NCBI GenBank assembly: GCA_030639035.1
Contig: DAOWDM010000017.1
Span: 1 to 27,681, forward strand
DNA from: Alphaproteobacteria bacterium
GTDB lineage: Bacteria; Pseudomonadota; Alphaproteobacteria; DAOWDM01
Length of the DNA stretch: 27,681 nt
Direction: 5' to 3'
Under the pieces are notes generated by a model that saw nothing but the letters and a program-made list of their open reading frames with translations, was not told where the DNA came from and made no database searches. Shown here in pieces: positions 7,949-15,111 of the stretch. Each line of letters begins with the position of its first letter. Within the stretch, counting starts at the first letter, position 1. The position numbers were made by a program, and so were the translations under genes.

Positions 7949-8605
7949 TTAGCCTTTAAAGGCTTTCACATACGTGCTAATTCTAGTGTGAACATCTTTA
8001 AGATGATTCGTGAAATAATGATCTACATTAGGTAAAACTTGATAGTTAATTGAAATGTTTTTCTGCAATGAAAGCTTTTCAGCAAGCTGTGAAACAGCCT
8101 CTTCCGTTACAACCTCATCAGAAGCACCTTGAAGAATCAACCCCGAAGACGGGCATGGTGCTAAAAATGAAAAATCACGAGTATTTGTTGGAGGTGCAAT
8201 AGAAACAAAACCATCTATTTCTGGTCTACGCATAAGCAATTGCATACTTATCCATGCACCGAAAGAATAACCAGCCACCCAACATGAAGAAGCTTCTTTG
8301 TTTGTGTCCTGCAGCCAATCGAGAGCCGAAGTTGCATCTGCAAGCTCCCCTGCTCCACCATCAAAAACACCTTGAGACTTTCCTACTCCACGAAAATTAA
8401 ACCTTAGCACTGAGAATCCCATATGCTGAAAAGCATGAAACATCGTATAAGTTACTTTGTTATTCATTGTTCCGCCATGAGAAGAATCAGCACCATCTAA
8501 AGTTTCAGAATGAAGAATCAATGCTACTGGTGCATCAGCTCTTGCTCCACGATAATAGCGACCCTCGATTCGTCCTTCTGAACCATTAATAATAACTTCA
8601 GCCAT
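7949..8605 (-). CDS. Alpha/beta hydrolase (COG2945-like)
   Basis: A 218-aa single-domain alpha/beta hydrolase of the small serine-hydrolase type common in alphaproteobacteria. The nucleophile elbow GYSFG puts Ser at 114, with a likely catalytic Asp163 (GASDEVV) and His196 (NVDHYF). The RFNFRGVGKSQG segment (68-78) and the ALDWLQ segment match the COG2945 group. No signal peptide is visible, so it is cytosolic. The substrate is unknown; an esterase or acyl hydrolase is the safe reading. It stands alone on the minus strand between the rpsA terminator and the tRNA promoter region. Confidence 0.88.
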   Translation of the reverse strand: MAEVIINGSEGRIEGRYYRGARADAPVALILHSETLDGADSSHGGTMNNKVTYTMFHAFQHMGFSVLRFNFRGVGKSQGVFDGGAGELADATSALDWLQDTNKEASSCWVAGYSFGAWISMQLLMRRPEIDGFVSIAPPTNTRDFSFLAPCPSSGLILQGASDEVVTEEAVSQLAEKLSLQKNISINYQVLPNVDHYFTNHLKDVHTRISTYVKAFKG

Positions 8606-8745
8606 ATTTTGCCTTTTTATTTAAAAAATTACATTTATATCTATATTTTGAAATCTACTATACATAAAGGACGATACTAAAAACCAGTAATTTTTAATTT
8701 ATGATGTTTTTTATAAAAAACAGCTATATTAATTATGAGTCGTTC

Positions 8746-8774
8746 TTGACACAACGAACAATAAATATTACATA
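8746..8774 (+). promoter_or_regulatory. Candidate sigma-70-type promoter of the tRNA gene
   Basis: TTGACA at 8746-8751 is a perfect -35 hexamer. Seventeen nucleotides later TACATA (8769-8774) is a 4/6 match to TATAAT. Initiation would fall near 8781, about 15 nt before the mature tRNA. Called from consensus only. Confidence 0.55.
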
Positions 8775-8795
8775 TTCTTGTGTTTCTTTCTTAGA

Positions 8796-8872
8796 GGCGG
8801 AGTAGCTCAGTTGGTTAGAGCAGGGGAATCATAATCCTCGTGTCGGGAGTTCAAATCTCTCCTCCGCTACCA
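8796..8872 (+). tRNA. tRNA-Met (CAU), elongator type
   Basis: 77 nt including an encoded CCA. Acceptor stem GGCGGAG/CTCCGCT (with a G1-U72 wobble), D arm GCTC..GAGC, anticodon stem GGGGA/TCCTC with loop ATCATAA (anticodon CAT), T arm GGGAG-TTCAAAT-CTCTC, then A-CCA. The anticodon stem lacks the three consecutive G-C pairs of initiator tRNA, and pair 1-72 is not mismatched in the initiator way, so elongator Met is favoured. A lysidine-modified tRNA-Ile reading AUA also has a CAT anticodon and is not fully excluded, but the body resembles alphaproteobacterial elongator tRNA-Met. Confidence 0.95.
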
Positions 8873-8877
8873 GTTTT

Positions 8878-8909
8878 AAAAAGACCTGTTCTATTGACAG
8901 GTCTTTTTT
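8878..8909 (+). terminator. Intrinsic terminator of the tRNA gene
   Basis: AAAAAGACCTGT (8878-8889) and ACAGGTCTTTTT (8897-8908) form a 12-bp stem with a 7-nt loop and a T run, 5 nt after the tRNA CCA end. Confidence 0.9.
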
Positions 8910-8959
8910 ATTTGTGCAAATTTAAATGAGACAAATGTAATTTTTAAAAGGTAAAATTC

Positions 8960-9205
8960 ATGAGCAAAATACTTCTTATATCAGCTTTATTTTTATTCGT
9001 TGGGTGCTCCGCATTCGGTACTGTCTCTGTGTTTTTCAAATCTGATGATGCAATTGTTTTTGAACATTTACGAGAAACTGTTACAAGCGAACATCTTTTA
9101 CAGCAAGCTAAAAAACATTGTGCTTTATACAACAAAGAAACTCTTATCTATAAAACATGGCAGAAAAGCAACGATAATATAGTAACTGAATTTCGCTGTT
9201 ACTAA
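8960..9205 (+). CDS. Small predicted lipoprotein (81 aa), unknown function
   Basis: The N-terminus MSKILLISALFLFVGCSAFG is a short lipoprotein signal with lipobox FVGC, putting the lipidated Cys at residue 16. The mature part is about 65 residues with no recognised domain, two more cysteines near the middle and end, and mixed charge. An AAAAGG ribosome binding site precedes the ATG at good spacing. It lies between the tRNA terminator and the oxidoreductase block. I do not recognise the family. Another reading frame overlaps it but lacks the lipobox and the ribosome binding site support. Confidence 0.72.
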   Translation: MSKILLISALFLFVGCSAFGTVSVFFKSDDAIVFEHLRETVTSEHLLQQAKKHCALYNKETLIYKTWQKSNDNIVTEFRCY

Positions 9206-9295
9206 ATAAACCATTCTTTTGTCTTTTTACTACCCTTGCAGGAGCAAATGGATTTTGTTAGAGTTCTTTACATAAAATAATTCTCTAGCAACAGA

Positions 9296-9844
9296 ATGGA
9301 AACAGGAATGAAACTCTCTTATAAAAAAATACCTGAAGAATTTCTGGAAGTCCTGCCAAAAGGCATGCGTTTTCTTAACAAAGGCGGTCGGGATTTCCTT
9401 GTTTTTGATGAGCTTTACTGTCCAAACGGACATAATCTTATGGATAAGAACATTCTTATTCATGGTGAGCCATCGATTCGCATCACACTTGACACTGGTC
9501 TTTCAAAAGGTTTTGCCTACATTGATGCTTTTTGGGGCGGTCACGAAAAACTATTTGATTTTATCCCTGTTCTTTCTCCAGAATCGAGAATCGTTACAGC
9601 GTCATGCCCTACTTGCGGTGAAAGCTTGATGGTAAACAAATCTTGTGAGCAAGAAAATTGCAATTCAAGCAAAAGCTTTGCTTTTATTCTTCCTGATGAA
9701 AAAAGTAAAGTTTATGCATGTGCTAAAATACAATGCCCAGGTCACAGCATAGAAATTGCCAATGTAGAACAAAAGCTAACAAAGCAAATAGACTGCATTA
9801 ACTTTTTTGGCGGAATAGAAGACGACGTTTTTCAGTGGATATAA
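9296..9844 (+). CDS. Cys-rich protein of unknown function upstream of the Vor genes (182 aa)
   Basis: No family recognised. It carries four Cys/His knuckles that could hold zinc or an iron-sulfur cluster: CPNGH near residue 42, CPTCG near 102, C-x5-C near 112-118, and CAKIQCPGH near 141-149. No signal peptide or membrane helix is seen, so it is probably cytosolic. The start is uncertain: the ATG at 9296 has no ribosome binding site, while an in-frame ATG at 9308 has GGAAA 5 nt upstream and may be the true one. It is followed after 39 nt by the ferredoxin and oxidoreductase genes on the same strand, so a redox or assembly role linked to them is possible but is only inferred from position. Confidence 0.75.
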   Translation: METGMKLSYKKIPEEFLEVLPKGMRFLNKGGRDFLVFDELYCPNGHNLMDKNILIHGEPSIRITLDTGLSKGFAYIDAFWGGHEKLFDFIPVLSPESRIVTASCPTCGESLMVNKSCEQENCNSSKSFAFILPDEKSKVYACAKIQCPGHSIEIANVEQKLTKQIDCINFFGGIEDDVFQWI

Positions 9845-9867
9845 TTATTCAGTTAATTTAACGAAAG

Positions 9868-9883
9868 GATATTTTCAAATATC
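9868..9883 (+). promoter_or_regulatory. Perfect palindrome between the ribosome binding site and start codon of the ferredoxin gene
   Basis: GATATTTTCAAATATC fills 9868-9883, directly before the ATG at 9884 and after the Shine-Dalgarno AAAGG (9864-9868). The linear spacing of about 15 nt is too long for efficient initiation; folding of the palindrome would shorten the effective distance. Confidence 0.55.
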
Positions 9884-10105
9884 ATGACAAAGAATCATGT
9901 CAAAATAGAAAATTCGGAATGCAAAGGCTGTGGCGTTTGCGTTGATGCATGTCCAAAAGGCTGCCTTACTATCGGCAAAGAAATAAACGAACAAGGCTAT
10001 GCTTATGTAAAGTTTGATAGTGAAAACTGTACAGCATGCGGTATGTGTTTTTATGTATGCCCTGAACCAGGTGCAATAACTGTTTATAAGGCTGAAAAAA
10101 AATGA
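9884..10105 (+). CDS. vorD: 2[4Fe-4S] ferredoxin-type delta subunit of 2-oxoacid:ferredoxin oxidoreductase
   Basis: A 73-aa protein with two complete CxxCxxCxxxCP cluster motifs: CKGCGVCVDACP (about 13-24) and CTACGMCFYVCP (about 49-60). This is the size and layout of the electron-transfer delta subunit (VorD/KorD), which carries electrons from the TPP enzyme to external ferredoxin. Its last codons overlap the start of vorB (ATG at 10102), so it is co-translated with the catalytic subunits. The ribosome binding site is set unusually far upstream behind a palindrome (see 9868-9883). A free ferredoxin is less likely given the overlap. The symbol is by analogy with VOR operons; KorD is equally possible. 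Confidence 0.9.
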   Translation: MTKNHVKIENSECKGCGVCVDACPKGCLTIGKEINEQGYAYVKFDSENCTACGMCFYVCPEPGAITVYKAEKK

Positions 10106-11145
10106 CTAAACACCTTATGAAGGGTAACGATGCAGTTATCCGTGGCGCACTCTTAGGAGGAGCGACAGAATTTTTTGGTTATCCAATAACTCCAGCAAGT
10201 GAAATAGCTCATGCTGCAGCATTTTATTTTCCTCTAGCAGGACATACTTTCCTTCAAGCTGAATGTGAAGTAAATGCTATCAACATGCTTTATGGTGCAT
10301 CTGCAGCAGGCTCAAGAGTAATGACAGCCTCGGCAGGTCCAGGTGTTGCTCTTATGGCAGAGGGGCTTTCATATCTTGCAGGAGCAGAACTGCCTAATGT
10401 TGTTATTGATGTTCAACGTGCAGGTCCAGGTTTGGGCAACATATGGCCAGAACAATCAGACTATAATATGGTAGTTAAAGGTGGCGGAAACGGTAACTAT
10501 AAAAATATCGTTCTTGCTCCTAATTCTGTTCAGGAAATGTGTGATTTTACATACAAAGCCTTTGATTTAGCTGACAAATACAGAATGACAGTTTTCATTA
10601 TGGCTGATGCTTATATCGGACAAATGATGGAGCCTGTTGAACTGCCGAAACAGGTAATTCACGGAAAACGTAAAGACTGGGCTATATATGCTGACAAAGA
10701 AAGCCGTAAAAATCTTGTTACATCGATATTTATGAGTGTTGAAGAAATGGCTGCTCATAACCAGAAACTTTGCGATAAATATGAAAGACTTAAAAACGAG
10801 ATTGTAGATTTCGAAGAAGTAGATACAGAAGATGCTGATATTCTTCTTATTGCTTATGGAATCAGTGCAAGAATCAGTCTTTCAGCAGTTAAAGAACTGC
10901 GTGCAAAAGGCATAAAAGCAGGGCTTTTAAGACCAAAAACCTTATTCCCTTTCCCTTCTAAACGCATTGCTGAACTTTCGGAAAAAATGAAAAAAGTTTT
11001 CGTTGTTGAACTCAGCGAAGGACAAATGCTGGAAGATGTAAAGCTTGCAATATACGGAAAAGCTCCGATAGAACTTTGCAACTGGATGGGCGGAATGGTT
11101 CCATCTTCAAAAGACCTTATCAACAAGATGGGATATGGAGACTGA
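10102..11145 (+). CDS. vorB: 2-oxoacid:ferredoxin oxidoreductase alpha subunit, VorB-like
   Basis: Subunit of the CoA-acylating, TPP-dependent 2-oxoacid:ferredoxin oxidoreductase. The 347-aa length matches VorB. Diagnostic segments: MKGNDAVIRGALLGG near the start, EFFGYPITPASEIAH (28-42), FLQAECEVNAINMLYGA, TASAGPGVALMAEGLSYLAGAELP (a glycine-rich TPP pyrimidine domain), and FDLADKYRMTVFIMADAYIGQMMEPVEL. The last resembles the branched-chain (3-methyl-2-oxobutanoate) type rather than pyruvate enzymes. The C-terminal third is the transketolase C-like domain. Overlaps vorD by 4 nt and is followed after 2 nt by the fused beta-gamma gene. A 2-oxoglutarate enzyme (KorA) remains possible. Confidence 0.92.
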   Translation: MTKHLMKGNDAVIRGALLGGATEFFGYPITPASEIAHAAAFYFPLAGHTFLQAECEVNAINMLYGASAAGSRVMTASAGPGVALMAEGLSYLAGAELPNVVIDVQRAGPGLGNIWPEQSDYNMVVKGGGNGNYKNIVLAPNSVQEMCDFTYKAFDLADKYRMTVFIMADAYIGQMMEPVELPKQVIHGKRKDWAIYADKESRKNLVTSIFMSVEEMAAHNQKLCDKYERLKNEIVDFEEVDTEDADILLIAYGISARISLSAVKELRAKGIKAGLLRPKTLFPFPSKRIAELSEKMKKVFVVELSEGQMLEDVKLAIYGKAPIELCNWMGGMVPSSKDLINKMGYGD

Positions 11146-11147
11146 AA

Positions 11148-12572
11148 ATGACAACAGTAATTAAACACCAAAAACCATCTGCTTTTTATGATGAGTTTTT
11201 TCGTAAAGGTCCAGGTCAGAAAACAACACATTACTGCCCAGGTTGCGGACACGGAGTCGCACACAAACTGGTAGCTGAAGCTATAGATAATCTTGGCATA
11301 CAGGATAGGACTGTTTTTTGTTCTCCTGTTGGCTGTAGTGTTTTCGGATACTATTATTTTGACACGGGAAATGTCCAGTGTTCACACGGTAGAGCTGCTG
11401 CTGCTGCAACTGGTGTATGCAGAACTCTTGATGAAGACCGTATAGTTATTTCATATCAAGGTGATGGAGATTTAGCTGGTATTGGCATGGGTGCGATTAT
11501 GCATGCAGCCAATCGTGGTGAAAACCTAACTGTTTTCTTCATAAACAATGCTATTTACGGAATGACTGGCGGACAAATGGCTCCGACTACTCTTCTCGGA
11601 CAGAAAACAACAACTTCTCCTAGGGGTCGTACAGCCGAAAATGAAGGCTATCCTATACACATGAGTGAAGTTATCAGTCAGCTGGAAGCTCCTGTTTTTG
11701 TTGAACGAGTAACTCTTGGGGACGCTAAAGGCGTAATGAAAGCAAAAAGAGTTGTTCAGAAAGCTCTTCAAAATCAGGTAGAAAAAAGAGGTTTCTCATT
11801 CGTAGAAATACTTTCTCCATGTCCAATCGGCTGGAAAATGAATTCTATGGACGCTCGTCATTGGATAACTGAAAAGCTTGAAAAAATATTTCCAGTAGGA
11901 AATTTACGTGATGACACAAAAGAACCAGCACCTGTAAGCATACCTAGAATGAAACTAACAGATGAAGAACTAATTGATTTGTTCAAGTCTGGTGAAGTTG
12001 AAAGTGTTAAAGCAGGTTCTCTTTTGAATGAGCAGTTAGTAAAAGTAGCTGGTTTCGGTGGTCAGGGCGTTATGTCTGCAAGTGCTTTGCTTGCAAAATG
12101 TGCTGTTGCTGAAAACCGTCATGCTACATGGCTTCCTTCTTATGGTCCTGAAATGCGTGGAGGTACAGCAAACGCTAGTGTTGTTATCTCAAATGAAGCT
12201 ATTGGTGCTCCAGTAGTTGAAACACCTAATGTTCTGATAGCTATGAATGCTCCTTCTTTAGATCTTTTTGAAGAAAGCGTTCAGCCAAAAGGAATGGTGA
12301 TAGTAAACTCATCTCTTATTGAAAGAAAAGTCAAAAGAGATGATGTCAATGTTATGTATGTTCCTGCTACAGATATTGCAATAGAGCTTGGTTCTGTTAT
12401 GACTGCGACTATTGTAGCGTTGGCTGTTTATGCCGCAGCTTCAGGAGCAGTTTCTGTTGAAACAATGCAGAAAATGATTCCTTCATCTATCAAACGCAAA
12501 AATTTGGTAGATATAAATCTAAAAGCTGTTGAAGCAGGACTTAAATATTACAAAGAACACTATCAGAAATAA
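11148..12572 (+). CDS. vorA: Fused beta (TPP) and gamma subunits of 2-oxoacid:ferredoxin oxidoreductase (VorA-VorC fusion)
   Basis: One 474-aa chain combines two subunits that are often separate genes. Residues 1 to about 285 are the TPP-binding beta subunit: CPGCGHG near 32-38, then GDGDLAGIG and FFINNAIYGMTGGQMAPTT, the GDG-NN cofactor and magnesium signature. After a charged linker (about 265-300), residues about 305-474 are the gamma subunit: VKVAGFGGQGVMSASALLAKC and LPSYGPEMRGGTANASVVIS. The ATG at 11148 is used because it follows the vorB stop by 2 nt; an in-frame upstream start would overlap vorB by some 70 nt. With VorD and VorB it makes a complete enzyme. A short palindrome (12582-12622) follows. 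Confidence 0.92.
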   Translation: MTTVIKHQKPSAFYDEFFRKGPGQKTTHYCPGCGHGVAHKLVAEAIDNLGIQDRTVFCSPVGCSVFGYYYFDTGNVQCSHGRAAAAATGVCRTLDEDRIVISYQGDGDLAGIGMGAIMHAANRGENLTVFFINNAIYGMTGGQMAPTTLLGQKTTTSPRGRTAENEGYPIHMSEVISQLEAPVFVERVTLGDAKGVMKAKRVVQKALQNQVEKRGFSFVEILSPCPIGWKMNSMDARHWITEKLEKIFPVGNLRDDTKEPAPVSIPRMKLTDEELIDLFKSGEVESVKAGSLLNEQLVKVAGFGGQGVMSASALLAKCAVAENRHATWLPSYGPEMRGGTANASVVISNEAIGAPVVETPNVLIAMNAPSLDLFEESVQPKGMVIVNSSLIERKVKRDDVNVMYVPATDIAIELGSVMTATIVALAVYAAASGAVSVETMQKMIPSSIKRKNLVDINLKAVEAGLKYYKEHYQK

Positions 12573-12581
12573 AAGTGTTAT

Positions 12582-12622
12582 ACTGTCATTGCGAGGAGCT
12601 TCGTTTCGCTCGCAATGACAGT
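12582..12622. repeat. Palindromic GTCATTGCGAGGAGC-type repeat
   Basis: ACTGTCATTGCGAG at the left pairs exactly with CTCGCAATGACAGT at the right, with a short inner loop (GAGCTTCGTTTCG). It lies 10 nt after the Vor fusion gene and could also stabilise or end that transcript. The same core occurs at 14908, so it is a dispersed element. Confidence 0.8.
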
Positions 12623-12677
12623 GCAATTTGTTATCAAATTATTTAACGTTTACAACAACATAGCCCAAAGAGTTTTT

Positions 12678-13796
12678 ATGACCGAAATATCCTTTACTGA
12701 TGAAATTAAAGAGCTTGAAAAAAGATTAAAAAAAGCAAAGGAAACCTCTTTAGGTTACCCTGCTAATGCGAATCTGGATCATTGCACACAACTTTCAGGT
12801 TTTTTGAAATACTCCATAAACAACATTGGCGATCCATTTATTCCAAGTAATTACAAAATCAATACGTTGGATATTGAGAAAAAGGTTTTGGATTTTTTTG
12901 CAAAACTCTACAATATTCCTAATAATTATTGGGGGTATATTACTAATGGTGGAACTGAAAGTAATATGTATGGGCTATTTCTAGCACGAGAATTATATAC
13001 CGATGGAATAGTCTATTATTCTCAAGATGCCCACTACAGCATAAAGAAAATATTGCGTATTCTCAATATGAAGAACATTGAAGTAAAAACGCTTCATAAT
13101 GGAGAAATGGATTATAAAGATTTAGAATTAGTTCTTCAGTCAAGAAGAGACACTCCTGCAATAATTGTTGCAACAATCGGAACTACGATGAAGGGAGCTA
13201 TTGATAACGTCAGGCTAATAAAAGACATTTGTGAAAATTTAAGAATCCCTAGTTATGTTCATGCTGACGCTGCTTTATCTGGTCATATTCTTCCATTTTT
13301 AAAGAATTCTCCAAAGTTTGATTTTTCTGCTGGAGTCAGTAGCGTTTCTGTAAGCGGTCATAAAATGATAGGTTCTCCAATCCCTTGCGGAGTGGTTATA
13401 ACCAAAAATGACCTTGTGAATAGAATCTCGCAAAGAATTGAATATATTGACAGCCTTGATACTACAATCATGGGCTCAAGAAACGGTTTCACAAGCTTAA
13501 TACTATGGCAGGCAATAAAACTTCATAAGGCTAACGGCTTCAAAAAAATGGCTGAAAAATGTATAGAAATGGCTGATTATACATTAGAGCAATTGAAGAA
13601 AATAAACTGGGAAGCTTGGAGAAACGATTTTTCTAATACTGTAGTTATCAAACGCCCATCTAAAAAGCTTGCAAAGAAATGGCAACTGGCTTCTCAAGGG
13701 GACATATCGCATATAATAACAATGCCTCAAATAGATAAAATTCTAATAGATAATTTTATAGCTGAGCTAGAAATAGAAAGTCAGCAAAACAAATAA
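12678..13796 (+). CDS. hdc: PLP-dependent histidine decarboxylase-like enzyme
   Basis: A fold-type I PLP decarboxylase of group II. At 372 aa it matches the short bacterial histidine decarboxylases (about 378 aa). Landmarks: LGYPANANLDH (25-35), YITNGGTESNMYGLFLARE (88-106), His120 in DAHYS stacking on PLP, ATIGTTMKGAIDN (165-177), Asp197 in HADAALSG, and the Schiff-base lysine Lys229 in SGHKMIGSP. Histidine decarboxylation to histamine consumes a proton and can support acid tolerance or a membrane potential if paired with an antiporter, but none is next to it. It sits between the Vor genes and butyrate kinase with a palindromic repeat upstream. ATG 12678 is chosen for AAAGAG before it; upstream in-frame codons run into the repeat. 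Another amino-acid substrate is possible. Confidence 0.87.
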   Translation: MTEISFTDEIKELEKRLKKAKETSLGYPANANLDHCTQLSGFLKYSINNIGDPFIPSNYKINTLDIEKKVLDFFAKLYNIPNNYWGYITNGGTESNMYGLFLARELYTDGIVYYSQDAHYSIKKILRILNMKNIEVKTLHNGEMDYKDLELVLQSRRDTPAIIVATIGTTMKGAIDNVRLIKDICENLRIPSYVHADAALSGHILPFLKNSPKFDFSAGVSSVSVSGHKMIGSPIPCGVVITKNDLVNRISQRIEYIDSLDTTIMGSRNGFTSLILWQAIKLHKANGFKKMAEKCIEMADYTLEQLKKINWEAWRNDFSNTVVIKRPSKKLAKKWQLASQGDISHIITMPQIDKILIDNFIAELEIESQQNK

Positions 13797-13833
13797 TGAT
13801 AATTAAAACTCTACAAGAAAAAGGTTGCTTAAC

Positions 13834-14898
13834 ATGAATAAAATTCTCGTCATTAATCCTGGTTCTACCAGTACAAAACTGGCTTATTTTGAAGATTTAG
13901 AAAAGATGGCACAGGTTTCTGTCGACCATGACAGCGAAGATTTGAAAGTATTTGAAAAAGTAGCTGATCAGTCTGATTTTAGACTGGAGTGTGTAAAAAC
14001 TTTTCTAAATGACAATAACGTTAAGATTAAATCTCTAGATGCCGTTGTCGGCAGAGGAGGTCTTTTACGTCCAATTGAAAGTGGCACATACCTCGTTAAT
14101 GATACTATGATTGCCGATTTAAAATCAGGACAATACGGAGAACATGCGAGCAATCTCGGTGGTGTAATTGCTCATTCAATAGCAACTGAAGCTGGCTGTA
14201 GTGCATATATTGTAGACCCTGTCGTTGTAGATGAAATGGACGATGTGGCTCGTGTTTCAGGCACTCCAGAGATTGAACGCCGCAGCATTTTCCATGCTCT
14301 TAATCAAAAATCAGCCGCTCGTGAAGTAGCAGCGAGACTTGGTAAAGACTACAATAAATGTAATTTCATTGTTGCCCATATGGGTGGCGGGATTTCTGTA
14401 GGAGCTCATTGTCAAGGTAGAGTTATTGACGTGAACAACGCACTTGACGGCGATGGTCCTTTTTCTCCTGAAAGAGCAGGCGGACTTCCTGTTGGTCAGA
14501 TTATGAAACTTTGTTTTTCAGGCAAATATACTCTTGATGAACTAAAACGCCATTTCGTTGGAAAAGGCGGAGTGGTTGCACTTGCTGGAACAAATGATTT
14601 CAAAAAAATTGGCGATGCTTATGTCGCTGGCAATGGTGAATATGACTGGGTTTTTGAAGCAATGGTTTATCAAGTCAGTCAAGAAATTGCCAAACATGGA
14701 GCTACCTTAAAAGGTAAAATAGACGCAATAATTATGACTGGTGGCATAGCCTATGACAAAGAATTCAACAAACTTGTAACAGAAAGAGTTGGTTTTATAG
14801 CTCCTGTGGAAATCGTCCCAGGTGAAAGAGAAATGCTCCCGCTTGCAGGCGGTTATGTATCTATTGCCGAAGGACGTGAGACTGTAAAGGAATATTAG
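13834..14898 (+). CDS. buk: Butyrate kinase (or branched-chain fatty acid kinase)
   Basis: ASKHA-fold acyl kinase: acyl-phosphate + ADP to carboxylic acid + ATP, the energy-conserving last step. The 354-aa length is that of Buk. Motifs: ILVINPGSTSTKLAYFE at 4-20 (phosphate-1 loop), VVGRGGLLRPIESGTY, HASNLGGVIAHSIA, HALNQKSAAREVA, FIVAHMGGGISVGAH (phosphate-2) and IIMTGGIAYDKEF. The ATG at 13834 has AAAAAGG 9 nt upstream; a TTG nine bases earlier is less likely. With Vor upstream and the phosphotransacylase gene downstream, branched-chain acids such as isobutyrate are plausible products; the exact chain preference cannot be read from sequence. Confidence 0.95.
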   Translation: MNKILVINPGSTSTKLAYFEDLEKMAQVSVDHDSEDLKVFEKVADQSDFRLECVKTFLNDNNVKIKSLDAVVGRGGLLRPIESGTYLVNDTMIADLKSGQYGEHASNLGGVIAHSIATEAGCSAYIVDPVVVDEMDDVARVSGTPEIERRSIFHALNQKSAAREVAARLGKDYNKCNFIVAHMGGGISVGAHCQGRVIDVNNALDGDGPFSPERAGGLPVGQIMKLCFSGKYTLDELKRHFVGKGGVVALAGTNDFKKIGDAYVAGNGEYDWVFEAMVYQVSQEIAKHGATLKGKIDAIIMTGGIAYDKEFNKLVTERVGFIAPVEIVPGEREMLPLAGGYVSIAEGRETVKEY

Positions 14899-14904
14899 AA
14901 TCAC

Positions 14905-15071
14905 CGCTGTCATTGCGAGGAGCGTAAAGCAAATCCACCTCCCCGTCATTCTGAGGAGCAAATCCACCTCCCCGTCATTCTGAGGAGCAAAGCGACGTGA
15001 GAATCTCATTTAGAATTACACTATAAAAGTGAGATTCTTACGAGCTTTGTAAAAGCCCTCAGAATGACGGT
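14905..15071. repeat. Cluster of palindromic and direct repeats between buk and ptb
   Basis: Contains GTCATTGCGAGGAGC near 14908 and two tandem copies of a 29-bp unit (starting 14931 and 14960) built around CCGTCATTCTGAGGAGC. From about 14971 the second copy opens a nested hairpin: CCGTCATTCTGAGG (14971-14984) pairs with CCTCAGAATGACGG (about 15057-15070), and inside it GAGAATCTCA pairs with TGAGATTCT. The cluster ends about 40 nt before the ptb start, so it may affect the buk/ptb transcript. Confidence 0.8.
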
Positions 15072-15111
15072 GGATATGTTGACAGCACTAACAAACAAAG
15101 GAACTCCAAAA

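Noticed and set aside
8706..8721. Palindrome GTTTTTTATAAAAAAC upstream of the tRNA promoter as an operator
   Set aside because: It is made only of A/T apart from the ends, which is likely by chance in this AT-rich spacer, and no partner site or regulator is visible.
11076..11147. Upstream in-frame start for the fused VorA-VorC gene
   Set aside because: It would overlap vorB by about 70 nt, adds residues not typical of the family, and has no ribosome binding site; the ATG at 11148 does fit.
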